From Gp13-AA77 sp035946575 (GTDB lineage: Bacteria > Acidobacteriota > Terriglobia > UBA7540): a stretch of DNA of 64,000 nt. Shown in pieces: positions 1 to 8,696 of the stretch (its first letter is position 1; every line of letters begins with the position of its first letter). The notes under the pieces are model-generated. The model searched no databases and was not told the origin of the DNA. It saw only the letters and a program-made list of their open reading frames with translations. The stretch spans positions 19,721-83,720 of the forward strand of contig DASYZG010000094.1 of assembly GCA_035946575.1 (NCBI GenBank), in the 5' to 3' direction. The position numbers were made by a program, and so were the translations under genes.

Positions 1-2
1 CC

Positions 3-425
3 TCCGACACCTTGATGGCCACCTGGCAGGCGCTCACGGGCACGATCTTCGGGGTTGCCATTGGCGTGGTGGCGGTCTTCATGGTGATCGGCGGAATCGT
101 AATCATGAACATCATGCTGGCGAGTGTCACCGAGCGCACGCACGAGATTGGCATCCGCAAGTCGCTGGGCGCGCGCCGGCGCGACATCCTGCTCCAGTTC
201 GTGATCGAGTCCGCGGCCATGGCGCTCACCGGAGGCCTGGTCGGAATCCTGTTTGCCTCCGGGATCGCGCAGTTGATCAATCTGGTGTTCACGGCCTCGG
301 TCCCGGTTTCGGCGATTGTTGTGGGCGTCGTACTCTCGAGCGGCGTCGGACTTTTCTTCGGAATCTACCCGGCGAGCAAAGCCGCCAGGCTGGATCCGAT
401 TGAGGCGCTGCGCACCGAACATTGA
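3..425 (+). CDS. MacB/FtsX-type ABC transporter permease, C-terminal part (cut by window edge)
   Basis: This is the 3' end of an inner-membrane ABC permease; the reading frame is open to the left window edge, so the real start lies upstream. The visible part holds the family's C-terminal membrane block: a hydrophobic stretch, the conserved turn around VTERTHEIGIRKSLGARRRD between helices, two more membrane segments, and the usual ending ASKAARLDPIEALR. In the MacB family such permeases use ATP from a partner subunit to drive export through a periplasmic adaptor. The ATPase and adaptor are not in the window and are probably upstream. A second permease of the same type starts 16 bases downstream on the same strand, so the two are probably one operon. 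Confidence 0.9.
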   Translation, partial: SDTLMATWQALTGTIFGVAIGVVAVFMVIGGIVIMNIMLASVTERTHEIGIRKSLGARRRDILLQFVIESAAMALTGGLVGILFASGIAQLINLVFTASVPVSAIVVGVVLSSGVGLFFGIYPASKAARLDPIEALRTEH

Positions 426-441
426 GAACGGGATTTCAGGG

Positions 442-1695
442 ATGAGAGCTTATCGCCAGAACGTGCGGGAGAATCTCTGGCTGGCGCTCGACACGCTGCA
501 GACGCACAAGTTCCGCTCGCTCCTGACCGTGCTCGGCGTCCTGATCGGAACGACCACCGTGATTCTGGTGGCTTCCTTGATCCAGGGTCTCAGCCAGCAG
601 ATGGCGGATGTGGCTGCGGGATTTGGCACGCGCACCATCTTCATTTACAAACTGCCGCCCTTCACCTTTAATCCCACGCGCGAGGAGCGCCTTCGCAAAC
701 CGCTGACCTATGACGACGCCATGGCGCTGAAGGCCGAGTGCCCCGATCTGGAGGACGTGGGTCTTACCATGTTCAACTGGCAGCCTCCGGCGCCGCCTTT
801 CGTGACCATCAAGTACAAAGGTCAGGAGATCGTTGACGCCCAGTTCTTCGGGAACACCGCAAACAACTTCAGGATCACAAATTCGGACCTTGTTGACGGC
901 CGCTTTTTTAACGAAGTCGACGACCTCCATCGCCGCGACGTGGCGGTTGTCGGCGCCGAAGTGGCATCGCGCTTCTTCGTGAACGAGGACCCGATCGGCA
1001 AAACGATTGTCGTGGACGGCCACAACTTCACCGTCATCGGGACCCTGGCCCGCCGCAAGGGCATTGCCGGCGACACCACCGCCGACCGGCGCGTCTTCGT
1101 CCCCTACTACACTTTCAAAAAGTACTATCCGAACCTGAAAGACAACTTCATCAACGCCCTGGCGGTGCCGGGCCGGATGGACCAGGCAATCGAAGAAATC
1201 ACCGGCACGCTTCGTCTCCGCCGCCACGTGAAGCCTGCCGATCCCAACAGTTTCTCGGTATCGACCGCAGACTCGGTCGTGCAGCAGTTCAACCAGATCA
1301 TCAGTACCGTGGCGCTGGTGATGATCGTGCTTTCATCCATCGGCCTGCTGGTGGGCGGAATCGGCGTGATGAACATCATGCTGGTGTCGGTCACCGAACG
1401 CACGCGCGAGATCGGGGTGCGCAAGGCGATCGGCGCGCGGCGCAGTGACATCACCTGGCAATTCCTCCTTGAGGCCATGACTCTGACCGGGGCCGGAGGG
1501 CTGATCGGAATCGGCATCGGCTGGCTGTTCAGCTTCACGATCCGCTCGCTCTTTCCCAGCATGCCCACCACGGTACCCGTCTGGAGCATTGTCACGGGAT
1601 TCGTTGTGGCGGTCAGTGTCGGGCTCTTCTTCGGGATGTGGCCCGCGGTGAAGGCGTCGCGGTTGGATCCGATTGTGGCGTTGCGGTACGAGTAG
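442..1695 (+). CDS. MacB/FtsX-type ABC transporter permease
   Basis: A 417-residue inner-membrane permease with the MacB layout: an N-terminal membrane helix (residues about 24-45, after the DTLQTHKFRSLLTVLGV start motif), a large periplasmic MacB_PCD-like domain (about 50-270), then three C-terminal helices with VTERTREIGVRKAIGARRSD between them and the ending ASRLDPIVALRYE. The reading frame is open further upstream, but this ATG gives the normal family N-terminus and follows the previous permease by 16 bases. Together they resemble a MacB exporter with two different permease chains. Substrate cannot be read from the sequence. The gene ends just before a cluster of short repeat words (about 1700-1780) that it shares with the convergent mtnA. 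Confidence 0.92.
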   Translation: MRAYRQNVRENLWLALDTLQTHKFRSLLTVLGVLIGTTTVILVASLIQGLSQQMADVAAGFGTRTIFIYKLPPFTFNPTREERLRKPLTYDDAMALKAECPDLEDVGLTMFNWQPPAPPFVTIKYKGQEIVDAQFFGNTANNFRITNSDLVDGRFFNEVDDLHRRDVAVVGAEVASRFFVNEDPIGKTIVVDGHNFTVIGTLARRKGIAGDTTADRRVFVPYYTFKKYYPNLKDNFINALAVPGRMDQAIEEITGTLRLRRHVKPADPNSFSVSTADSVVQQFNQIISTVALVMIVLSSIGLLVGGIGVMNIMLVSVTERTREIGVRKAIGARRSDITWQFLLEAMTLTGAGGLIGIGIGWLFSFTIRSLFPSMPTTVPVWSIVTGFVVAVSVGLFFGMWPAVKASRLDPIVALRYE

Positions 1696-1699
1696 AAGC

Positions 1700-1785
1700 C
1701 GACGGTTAACTGTCGGCCGGCTACAGGTGTCAACCGTCAACTATGGACTGTTGACTGTTGGCTGGTAACGGTCAGTTGCTGAGCT
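1700..1785. repeat. Word-like repeat cluster (GTCAAC/GTTGAC type)
   Basis: This stretch between the permease and mtnA is built from variants of the words GTTAACTG, GTCAACTA, TGTTGACTGTTG and GGTCAGT. It includes an imperfect palindrome around GCCGACGGTTAACTGTCGGC. Its right half lies inside mtnA and encodes the last residues, TVNSP. Similar words recur near 50655-50740 and 51195-51245. Confidence 0.6.
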
Positions 1786-2850
1786 ACATAACTCGGCTAG
1801 ACTTTCCGTGTACGGCTCTCTGGCTACGCCGCGCTCGGTGACGATCGCGGACACGTAACGGTGCGGTGTGACATCGAAGGCCGGATGCTGTGCCGGCACC
1901 GCTTCGGGTGCGATGGCGACGCCGGCAAGGTGAGTGACCTCGCGCGCCGGGCGCTGCTCGATCGGAATCTGATCGCCCGACGCGAGCTTGAGATCGACCG
2001 TGGAGAGCGGCGCTGCCACGTAGAAGGGAATGCGGTTCTCGCGCGCCAGCACGGCCACCGTGTAGGTGCCGATCTTGTTCGCGACGTCGCCGTTGGCGGC
2101 GATGCGGTCCGCGCCCACGATGGCCGCCTTGATCCGTCCCTCTTTCATGAAGTGCCCCGCCATGCTGTCCGTGATGAGGGTCACCGGAATGCCGTCGCGC
2201 GAGAGTTCCCAGGCGGTGAGGCGCGCGCCCTGCAGGAAAGGCCGGGTCTCATCCGCAAATACCTCGATCTTCTTGCCGGCCTCCACCGCGGCGCGAATCA
2301 CGCCGAGCGCCGTGCCGTAACCGCCGGTGGCAAGCGCTCCGGCGTTGCAATGCGTGAGGACCACGCCGCTCTCGGGGAGCAAGTCGGCGCCCGCGCGCCC
2401 CATCGCCTCATTCACGGCGATGTCTTCGGCGAGCATCCGCCGGGCTTCTTCAACGAGCCGTGCCTTTGCGTGGTCCATCGCCTGGTCTCCAGACGCCGAG
2501 GCCAGCGCGGACTCAAACACGCGGCGCATGCGGTCCACGGCCCAGAAGAGATTCACCGCCGTCGGCCGCGTCTCCGAGATGGTCCGCGCAATGACCTCGA
2601 ATTCTGCACGGAGCACATCAACGCTGGTCGCGTTTGATTTCTCGATGCCGAGCGCCACGCCCATAGCGGCAGCCACCCCGATGGCGGGCGCGCCGCGAAT
2701 CACCATGGAGCGGATGGCCTCGGCCACGCCCTGGTAGTCGCTGTAGATGCGATAGACTTCCCGGGCCGGAAGCAGCGTCTGATCGATCATGCGCACACCG
2801 CCCTCGGTCCACTCGATCGTCCTGATGGTTGAGGCTTGAGTCTCGCTCAA
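1741..2850 (-). CDS. mtnA: S-methyl-5-thioribose-1-phosphate isomerase
   Basis: Interconverts methylthioribose-1-phosphate and methylthioribulose-1-phosphate in the cytosolic methionine salvage pathway. The 369-residue length is normal. Family signatures are the N-terminal RTIEWTEG and IDQTLLP, then MVIRGAPAIGVAAAMGVALG, LTHCNAGALATGGYGTALG (catalytic Cys region), FADETRPFLQGARLTAWEL and VGADRIAANGDVANKIGTY (catalytic Asp region). The only start that keeps the conserved N-terminus is a TTG at 2850; the first ATG would remove RTIEW. The final residues TVNSP and the stop lie in a repeat-word cluster, so the native C-terminus has probably been overwritten. It is divergent from pta with about 130 bases between; no SAM riboswitch was seen. 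Confidence 0.93.
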   Translation of the reverse strand: MSETQASTIRTIEWTEGGVRMIDQTLLPAREVYRIYSDYQGVAEAIRSMVIRGAPAIGVAAAMGVALGIEKSNATSVDVLRAEFEVIARTISETRPTAVNLFWAVDRMRRVFESALASASGDQAMDHAKARLVEEARRMLAEDIAVNEAMGRAGADLLPESGVVLTHCNAGALATGGYGTALGVIRAAVEAGKKIEVFADETRPFLQGARLTAWELSRDGIPVTLITDSMAGHFMKEGRIKAAIVGADRIAANGDVANKIGTYTVAVLARENRIPFYVAAPLSTVDLKLASGDQIPIEQRPAREVTHLAGVAIAPEAVPAQHPAFDVTPHRYVSAIVTERGVAREPYTESLAELCSSATDRYQPTVNSP

Positions 2851-2984
2851 AGCGCGTCCCCACGGTCTGAAAAGATAACCGCGAATAGGTCTTCAATGTT
2901 CATTCGTCACCAACTTCCCGGCCCGATGTCATTATACTGAACGGTTCCCCGCATCCGGCGGGATTCGGGGCGGCGGAGAAACCC

Positions 2985-3971
2985 ATGGAGATTCTCGAGA
3001 AGTTCAGGCGCCGCGCACGGCAGAACCAGCGGCACATCGTTCTGTTTGAGGGTGAAGAGGAGCGCACCCTCCGGGCCGCCAGTGAGATCGAGCATGACGG
3101 TCTGGCGCGCCTTACGCTGCTTGGCGACGCTGACAAAATCCGCGCACGACTCGCCGCCTTGAGCCTCCACCTCTCCAGCCCGATTCTTGACCCCGCCCGC
3201 AGCGCGAAACTCGGCGCCTACGCGCGCTTGCTTTACGAGCGCCGCCGGGCCAAAGGAGTGACCGAGAGCGAAGCCAGCGAGAATGCCCGCATCCCGCGCG
3301 TCTTCGCCGGGCTGATGCTGGCGGCGGGCGACGCCGCGGGATCGGTGGGCGGCGCTCTGAACACCACTGCCGATACGGTCCGCGCCGCGCTTTGGACCGT
3401 CGGGGTGGCGCCGGGCGTTTCGCTGGTTTCGAGCTTCTTTCTGATGATCTCTCCGAAACGCGAACTCGGGCACGAAGGCGCGATGCTCTTTGCCGACTGC
3501 GCCGTGGTTCCGGAGCCGACTGCGTCCCAACTGGCCGATATCGCCGTCAGCACCGCAGGCAGCGCCCGAGCCCTGCTCGAAACCGAGCCCAAGGTTGCGC
3601 TGCTCTCTTTCTCGACGAAAGGCAGCGCGGAACATCCGCGCGTCGCTCTCGTCCGCGAAGCGGTGCAGACCCTGCGGACGCGCGCGCCGGAACTGGCCGC
3701 CGACGGCGAGTTGCAACTCGATGCTGCCGTCGTGCCCGAGATCGGCCAGCGCAAAGCGCCGGGCTCCGCCGTCGCGGGACACGCTAACGTGTTCATCTAT
3801 CCCAACCTCGATGCCGGAAACATTGCGTACAAACTGGCCGAGCGCTTCGGCGGCTGCGCGGCCATCGGCCCCGTTCTGCAAGGTCTGGCCAAGCCGGCCA
3901 ACGATCTCTCGCGCGGCTGCAGCGTGGAAGACATCGTGAACACGGTTGTACTGACCGCCCTTCAGGCGTAG
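2985..3971 (+). CDS. pta: Phosphate acetyltransferase
   Basis: A phosphotransacetylase of 328 residues, the short single-domain form, which interconverts acetyl-CoA plus phosphate with acetyl phosphate plus CoA in the cytosol. The PTA/PTB fold is shown by RHIVLFEGEEERTLRAA at the N-terminus, the middle segment PRVFAGLMLAAGDAAGSVGG, LFADCAVVPEPTASQLADIA, and the C-terminal signature NVFIYPNLDAGNIAYKLAER. A purine-rich GGCGGAGAAA precedes the ATG. No acetate kinase gene is adjacent, so whether it serves acetate excretion, acetate assimilation or another acyl-CoA is open. The gene is monocistronic by layout: mtnA diverges upstream and the SDR gene converges downstream. Confidence 0.93.
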   Translation: MEILEKFRRRARQNQRHIVLFEGEEERTLRAASEIEHDGLARLTLLGDADKIRARLAALSLHLSSPILDPARSAKLGAYARLLYERRRAKGVTESEASENARIPRVFAGLMLAAGDAAGSVGGALNTTADTVRAALWTVGVAPGVSLVSSFFLMISPKRELGHEGAMLFADCAVVPEPTASQLADIAVSTAGSARALLETEPKVALLSFSTKGSAEHPRVALVREAVQTLRTRAPELAADGELQLDAAVVPEIGQRKAPGSAVAGHANVFIYPNLDAGNIAYKLAERFGGCAAIGPVLQGLAKPANDLSRGCSVEDIVNTVVLTALQA

Positions 3972-4010
3972 GCGCAGACGTGCCGCTCCGGACGATATGG
4001 CGATGCCACT

Positions 4011-4748
4011 TTAGATTACGAAACCTCCGCTGACATTCAGCGACTGACCCGTCACGAATCGCGACGCATCGCCGCAGAGAAACAGCACCGCGTCCGCGAC
4101 TTCGTCAACGTCGCCCAGCTTGCCCAGTGGGTGGCGCTTTTCAAGGCGCGCGCGCGTCTCCGGGTTTCCGAGGTATTGCTCTGTCATTTGCGTCTCGACC
4201 ATGCCGGGCGCAACCGCGTTGACGCGAATCCGGCGATGCGCAAGCTCCAGGGCCCAGTTGCGCGTGAAAGCATCAACGGCGGCCTTGCTGGCCCGATAAA
4301 GGCTTCGGCCCTCCGCCGACGCCGTGCGCGCGGCCACGGACGAGACATTCACAATGCGCGCACCATCGCGGAAAGACGGAAGCAGCGCCTGGGTGAGCCA
4401 AAAAACACCGAGAACGTTGGTGCGGAGAACCTCTTCAGCCACCTCCAACCCTGTCGAACCGAGCGGCGTTGATCGCCAGACTCCGGCGTTGTTCACGAGA
4501 ATGTCGAGCTGGATGCCGCCCAGTTGTTCCGCCAGGCGATCGATGTCACGGGTTGAACTGAGGTCGGCCTGAGTGATGATGCAGTCGCCGCCGGTTTCCG
4601 CCGCTGTCTCCTCAGCCGCGGCGCGGTTGTTGTGGTAGTGCAAAACGAGTTTTGCTCCGGCCTCGCTCAATCTCAGCGCGATCGCTTTGCCGATTCCTCG
4701 CGAGCTGCCGGTGACGAAGGCGAGCTGGCCGGATAGAGAAGTCTCCAT
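4011..4748 (-). CDS. SDR-family oxidoreductase (FabG-like)
   Basis: A 245-residue classical short-chain dehydrogenase/reductase. The nucleotide-binding glycine motif TGSSRGIGKA is near residue 12, NNAG near 83, the catalytic Ser in VNVSSVAA, and the Tyr-Lys pair in YRASKAA. The C-terminal VTGQSLNVSGGFVI is typical of FabG-like 3-ketoacyl reductases. The frame is open to 4817, but MET-SLSGQLAFVTG at 4748 gives the normal N-terminus; the extra 23 residues would be encoded largely by a repeat hairpin. It lies downstream of leuC-leuD on the same strand, though the hairpin between suggests separate transcription. The real substrate cannot be told from the sequence. Confidence 0.9.
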   Translation of the reverse strand: METSLSGQLAFVTGSSRGIGKAIALRLSEAGAKLVLHYHNNRAAAEETAAETGGDCIITQADLSSTRDIDRLAEQLGGIQLDILVNNAGVWRSTPLGSTGLEVAEEVLRTNVLGVFWLTQALLPSFRDGARIVNVSSVAARTASAEGRSLYRASKAAVDAFTRNWALELAHRRIRVNAVAPGMVETQMTEQYLGNPETRARLEKRHPLGKLGDVDEVADAVLFLCGDASRFVTGQSLNVSGGFVI

Positions 4749-4790
4749 TCTGAAAAGGTGCGCGAAGAATAACTCATTTAGCCATTGACT

Positions 4791-4819
4791 GATTGAGTCA
4801 ATGCGACAATGACTCAATC
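4791..4819. repeat. Hairpin of ATTGAGTCA words at the leuD 3' end
   Basis: Perfect 10-bp inverted repeat, GATTGAGTCA (4791-4800) and TGACTCAATC (4810-4819), with a 9-base loop. It lies between leuD and the SDR gene and supplies the leuD stop codon. There is no T-run, so it does not look like a canonical intrinsic terminator. Related words occur at about 5470-5492, 15168-15225, 19165-19200 and 33583-33618. Confidence 0.7.
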
Positions 4820-5458
4820 TCGAGGCGTAGCCAGCACGGACGCATCCACTTCCCCGTAAAGTATGGCCCTGGGCTCATGGCTCCGTTCGTACGCCGCGAT
4901 CTGGTCCGCATGGCGCAGCGTCAGCCCGATATCGTCCCATCCATGCAGCAAGCACTCGCGCCGGAAGGGATCGACGGTGAAACTCAGCTTGAGCCCGGAT
5001 TCGTCGTTGACGGTCTGGGCTTCGAGATCGACAGCCAGCTCGTAGCCTACCTCGCTTCCCGTCCGGCGGAAGATCTCGTCCACCTCGGCGTCGTTTAGCG
5101 TCACCGGCAAAATGCCGTTTTTGAAGCAGTTGTTGTAGAAAATGTCGGCGTAGCTGGGCGCGATCAGGGCGCGGAACCCGTAATCGCCCAGTGCCCACGG
5201 GGCGTGCTCGCGGCTGGACCCGCAGCCGAAATTGGCGCGGGCCACGAGAATCGAAGCGCCCTGGTACCGGGGATAATTCAGCACGAAATCGGGATTCGGC
5301 TTCTCACCGGGCAGGTAGCGCCAGTCGTAGAAGAGGGTGCGCCCGAAGCCTTCGCGCGTAAGCGCTTTGAGGAATTGCTTGGGCACCATCTGGTCGGTGT
5401 CGACGTTGACGCGATCGAGCGGCGCCACCACGCCCTTGTGCTTGGTGAACGGTTGCAT
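4814..5458 (-). CDS. leuD: 3-isopropylmalate dehydratase, small subunit
   Basis: Small, swivelling subunit of isopropylmalate isomerase, which with LeuC converts 2- to 3-isopropylmalate in leucine biosynthesis. 214 residues. Signatures are the N-terminal PLDRVNVDTDQMVPKQFLK, FGCGSSREHAPWALGDYG near residue 77, and SYADIFYNNCFKNGILPV near 107. The ATG follows AAGGAG by about 10 bases. It sits 44 bases downstream of leuC on the same strand, the usual leuCD arrangement. The stop codon falls within a repeat hairpin. leuA and leuB are not in the window; ilvE lies about 38 kb away. Confidence 0.96.
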   Translation of the reverse strand: MQPFTKHKGVVAPLDRVNVDTDQMVPKQFLKALTREGFGRTLFYDWRYLPGEKPNPDFVLNYPRYQGASILVARANFGCGSSREHAPWALGDYGFRALIAPSYADIFYNNCFKNGILPVTLNDAEVDEIFRRTGSEVGYELAVDLEAQTVNDESGLKLSFTVDPFRRECLLHGWDDIGLTLRHADQIAAYERSHEPRAILYGEVDASVLATPRD

Positions 5459-5502
5459 AGTTCAGTTTGCTCCTTCAATGATTCAATGACCCGCTGACAT
5501 AG

Positions 5503-6921
5503 TTATTGAACGCCGCTCCACTTGCGCACATCCACAAAATGCCCTTCGATGGCCGCCGCAGCTGCCATCATAGGGCTGACCAGATGCGTGCGTCCGCCCT
5601 TGCCCTGCCGTCCCTCGAAATTGCGATTCGAGGTCGAGGCGCTGCGTTCCCCGCTCGGCAGCACGTCGGCATTCATGCCGATGCACATGCTGCAGCCGGC
5701 GTCGCGCCACTCGAATCCCGCGGCGCGGAAGATCTTGTCGAGACCTTCTTGTTCGGCCTGCGACTTGACGATCATCGAGCCCGGCACCACCAGGGCCTGC
5801 TTCAGCGACGTTGAGACCCGTTTGCCTTCGACCAGGCGCGCGGCCAGGCGCAGATCCTCGAGCCGCGAGTTGGTGCAGGAGCCGATGAACACGCGATCGA
5901 CGGCGATGTTCTCGATCGGAGTGCCGGGCTCGAGTCCCATGTAGCGGAGCGCAGCTTCGGCGGCTTTCCGGTCCACCGGGTTGGTGAACGAGTGCGGATC
6001 GGGGACGCGCCCGGTGACGTCCGTCACCATGCCGGGGTTTGTGCCCCAGGTGACCTGGGGCGCGATCTCCGGCGCGTTCAGAACAACTTCGCGATCGTAT
6101 TTCGCACCCGCGTCCGTGACCAGCGTCTTCCAGTAATCGACCGCCGCCTGATAATCCTTGCCGCGCGGCACGAAAGGCCGGCCTTCGAGGTAAGCGAACG
6201 TGGCCTCGTCCGGCGCCACCATCCCGGCACGCGCCCCACCCTCGATGGTCATGTTGCAGACAGTCATCCGGCCTTCCATCGACAGTTCGCGGATGGCGCT
6301 GCCCGTGTACTCGATCACGTGGCCGGTGCCGCCGCCGATCCCGATGCGTCCGATGATGGCCAGGATTACGTCCTTGGCGGTCACGCCCTCGGGCCGCCGC
6401 CCTTCGACGCGCACGGCCATGGCCGGCGATTTGAACTGGGAGAGCGTCTGCGTCGCGAGAACGTGCTCGACTTCGCTGGTACCGATTCCAAACGCGAGTG
6501 TCCCGAAGGCGCCGTGAGTGGACGTATGGCTGTCACCGCAGACGATCGTCTGGCCGGGCTGCGTGATCCCGAGCTCGGGGCCGATTACGTGCACGATGCC
6601 CTGGTTATGGCTGAACATGTTGAAAAGTGTCACGCCAGTCTCATGGCAGTTGCGGTCGAGCGCCTCGAACTGCGCCGCTGCGATGCTGTCCGCCAGGGGC
6701 AGGTTCCGGTCCTTGGTGGGCACCGAATGATCCATGACGGCGAAGGTCAGGTCCGGCCGGCGCACCTTGCGTCCTGCGGCCTTCAGGCCGGCGAACGCCT
6801 GCGGCGAGGTCCCTTCATGGATCAGGTGGCGATCGATGTAGATCAAGGACGGCTCGCCAGGCCGCTCCCGCACCACGTGGGCCTCCCAGATCTTCTCGTA
6901 GAGGGTCTTTGGACGCGCCAT
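5503..6921 (-). CDS. leuC: 3-isopropylmalate dehydratase, large subunit
   Basis: Large aconitase-family subunit of isopropylmalate isomerase, carrying the [4Fe-4S] cluster. 472 residues. Visible signatures: ARPKTLYEKIWEAHVV at the N-terminus, VCGDSHTSTHGAFGTLAFGIG, the first cluster cysteine in GSCTNSRLEDLR, and the other two in AGCSMCIGMNAD. The frame is open to 6990, but the ATG at 6921 is preceded by GGAGAG and gives the family N-terminus; the extra 23 residues are not conserved. It is followed by leuD in the same operon. No attenuator or T-box-like leader could be recognised upstream. Confidence 0.96.
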   Translation of the reverse strand: MARPKTLYEKIWEAHVVRERPGEPSLIYIDRHLIHEGTSPQAFAGLKAAGRKVRRPDLTFAVMDHSVPTKDRNLPLADSIAAAQFEALDRNCHETGVTLFNMFSHNQGIVHVIGPELGITQPGQTIVCGDSHTSTHGAFGTLAFGIGTSEVEHVLATQTLSQFKSPAMAVRVEGRRPEGVTAKDVILAIIGRIGIGGGTGHVIEYTGSAIRELSMEGRMTVCNMTIEGGARAGMVAPDEATFAYLEGRPFVPRGKDYQAAVDYWKTLVTDAGAKYDREVVLNAPEIAPQVTWGTNPGMVTDVTGRVPDPHSFTNPVDRKAAEAALRYMGLEPGTPIENIAVDRVFIGSCTNSRLEDLRLAARLVEGKRVSTSLKQALVVPGSMIVKSQAEQEGLDKIFRAAGFEWRDAGCSMCIGMNADVLPSGERSASTSNRNFEGRQGKGGRTHLVSPMMAAAAAIEGHFVDVRKWSGVQ

Positions 6922-6971
6922 AATCCGGCTTCTCTCCATTCGGGCGTTGGTATCAAAACGCACTTTCAATT

Positions 6972-7484
6972 CTACGCTGAGGCCGGGCACGGCTTCAAAC
7001 CGGCCCGGCTTGGAAATCCGGCCCTCACCCCAAAGCTCCCGAAAGCCCGAAGGTGCCTCCAGCCTGCCGCGCTTCCTGCCTTAGCAGGGTCAAAATCGGG
7101 TGCGGTTCCAAAACCGGGGTCAGAGCCCGGGCCGGTGCCGGGCCCGGGCTCTGCCGGTCCGGACGCGCGGGATTCCGGGAGCCTGAATGTGGGCTCGAAG
7201 ATCTGGGCGATGCGGGTGCGAATCTTGCGCCACTCGTCCCCAAGGCAGCCGGCGCGGGTCAGCCGTTCGGGCAGGTTGACGGCGTAGCGGCCGTGGCGCA
7301 GGGGATTAAGCGCCACCCGAGCCTTGCCTTGTTCGGTTCGGGGGCCGGTGGATTTCAGGGCATTGGCGCGCCGGGCGGCGAGCGATGCGGGAGTGAGTTT
7401 CGGAGAGCGGCGGAGCACAGAAATCCTCCAGACAAGGCGCCGGTTCAACGGCGCCTCTCGCCCCACCAATAAGACACGTAGCAC
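6972..7484 (-). CDS. Hypothetical protein with STGPRT-x-x-GK-x-x-x-x-x-NPLRHG motif
   Basis: A basic protein of up to 170 residues. Its middle, RRANALKSTGPRTEQGKARV followed by ALNPLRHGRYA, is a widespread motif of unknown function in Acidobacteria and related soil bacteria, usually in small proteins. The C-terminal third is rich in Pro, Gly and Ala and is encoded by GC-rich sequence with a perfect 13-bp hairpin (7121-7153), so this part may be repeat DNA read through in frame rather than native protein. The start is uncertain. It lies directly upstream of leuC on the same strand, 50 bases from the leuC start. Confidence 0.6.
   Translation of the reverse strand: MLRVLLVGREAPLNRRLVWRISVLRRSPKLTPASLAARRANALKSTGPRTEQGKARVALNPLRHGRYAVNLPERLTRAGCLGDEWRKIRTRIAQIFEPTFRLPESRASGPAEPGPGTGPGSDPGFGTAPDFDPAKAGSAAGWRHLRAFGSFGVRAGFPSRAGLKPCPASA
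7121..7153. repeat. Perfect GC-rich hairpin inside a coding region
   Basis: Arms CAGAGCCCGGGCC (7121-7133) and GGCCCGGGCTCTG (7141-7153) are perfectly complementary with a 7-base loop. It lies in the Pro/Gly-rich C-terminal part of the STGPRT-motif gene. It looks like a REP-type palindrome rather than a terminator, because no T-run follows. Confidence 0.75.
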
Positions 7485-7636
7485 AGGACCAGCGGAATGT
7501 CAAGATGGCTCAAATGTGGTATCTAGCCTAGCGTTTTTGACGGAGGGACGGCCGTGGGGGCTGACCACTGCCGGGGGGAGGCGGCTCACTTCGCGGCGTT
7601 CAGGGCAGAGCGTTGTGCGTGCCTTGAGGGCGCGAG

Positions 7637-7667
7637 TGTAAGGGCGGCCGCAGGGGCCGCCCTTACA
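7637..7667. repeat. REP-like hairpin 3' of the TIGR03118 gene
   Basis: Perfect 13-bp arms, TGTAAGGGCGGCC (7637-7649) and GGCCGCCCTTACA (7655-7667), with loop GCAGG. It lies 9 bases beyond the stop of the minus-strand gene that ends at 7677. Position would suit transcript-end protection or termination, but there is no clear U-tract on either side. GC-rich palindromes of this kind recur at 17256, 43648 and 47850. Confidence 0.75.
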
Positions 7668-7676
7668 TGACATGCT

Positions 7677-8696
7677 CTACTTGTAGGAAATTACGCCGAA
7701 CAGGCCGTTGACGTTATTGCTTGGGCCCGCGGTGAAGAACAACTGGTTGGTTTTGCCGTTGCTGGTCGATCCTCCGCCGAACTCAATCCCCCACAGCTGA
7801 TCGATCTTGATCGCTTTCCCGGCGCTGGTGGAGATAGTGCCCATGAACTTTCCCGTGGTCGCATTGAACGCATTGATCGTACTGGAGAAATTGATATTGT
7901 TGCCGACGAGCAAAGCGTTGCTCAGCGGTCCGAAATTCTTGGGTGCCATAGCCAAGCCCCAGGGTTGGTTCAGCGGGCTGCCGTGCACAAGCCGTTTGAT
8001 CAGCTTGCCCTGTTCGGAGAAGATATCAACGTAGCCGCCAGGCCCGCCCGAGGTGCTGGCAAAGGTCACGTAGACCGACCCTCCGATATCCTGGATCCCG
8101 AACGGTGTGAACCCGGCCGGCAGGCTGGGGTCGGTAAACGACGACACGAAATTGAAGTTGCCATCGTAGATGTCCACCTTGTTGTTCCACGAATCGGCCG
8201 CAAAAATGTAGTTGTTCGATGCGTAATTGGTGATCGCCAACCCGGTATATATGGCGCCGGAAGCCGAGTTGTCCACGGCGATGATCGAGGCGCTCGGGCT
8301 GAACTCCGACCAGCCACTGATGGTTCCGTCAAGAGTGTCAAACAGGAAGACGGAAGTCCAGCCGTCGATCTGGAACTGCGTCGAACCGTTGTACACGATG
8401 CCGGTGGGTGTTCCGGCTGAGATCCCGTTCGCCGAAGGCACAATCACCTGCGTCGTCTGCGGCTGTCCCGTGCTGTTGTAGAGCGTCGACCAGCCATCCC
8501 CGTTATCGCTGACCCAGAAAGGCCCGCCGGGACCATAAGTCAGGCCCCAGCCGTTCACCAGCAGGGGATCGGTGTAGGTTGCCACTCCGCTTTGATTTGA
8601 GGTCAACTTCGTGAGCTTGTACTGCGCTGAGGCCAGGCTGGAAAACATCAGCACCAGGCCCAGGCTCAGGGTGAGGGCGAAAGCGCGCTGCTTCAT
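7677..8696 (-). CDS. Secreted TIGR03118-family protein
   Basis: A 339-residue exported protein. The N-terminus has a clear signal peptide (MKQRAFALTLSLGLVLMF, cleavage near SLASA-Q). The mature part starts KLTKLTSNQSGVATYTDPLL and continues NGWGLTYGPGGPFWVSDNG, the recognisable beginning of the TIGR03118 family, whose members have repeated beta-propeller-like strands (WGL, GPGGYVDIF, QPWGLAMAP, NQLFFTAGP). The biochemical role of the family is unknown. The ATG at 8696 is preceded by AAGGAGAG at good spacing; the frame is open to 8765 but the longer form would hide the signal peptide. No PEP-CTERM tail is present. It is monocistronic by layout. Confidence 0.85.
   Translation of the reverse strand: MKQRAFALTLSLGLVLMFSSLASAQYKLTKLTSNQSGVATYTDPLLVNGWGLTYGPGGPFWVSDNGDGWSTLYNSTGQPQTTQVIVPSANGISAGTPTGIVYNGSTQFQIDGWTSVFLFDTLDGTISGWSEFSPSASIIAVDNSASGAIYTGLAITNYASNNYIFAADSWNNKVDIYDGNFNFVSSFTDPSLPAGFTPFGIQDIGGSVYVTFASTSGGPGGYVDIFSEQGKLIKRLVHGSPLNQPWGLAMAPKNFGPLSNALLVGNNINFSSTINAFNATTGKFMGTISTSAGKAIKIDQLWGIEFGGGSTSNGKTNQLFFTAGPSNNVNGLFGVISYK

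Noticed and set aside
4749..4817. Longer N-terminus for the SDR gene
   Set aside because: The extra residues are encoded by the leuD-end repeat hairpin and leave the conserved start buried.
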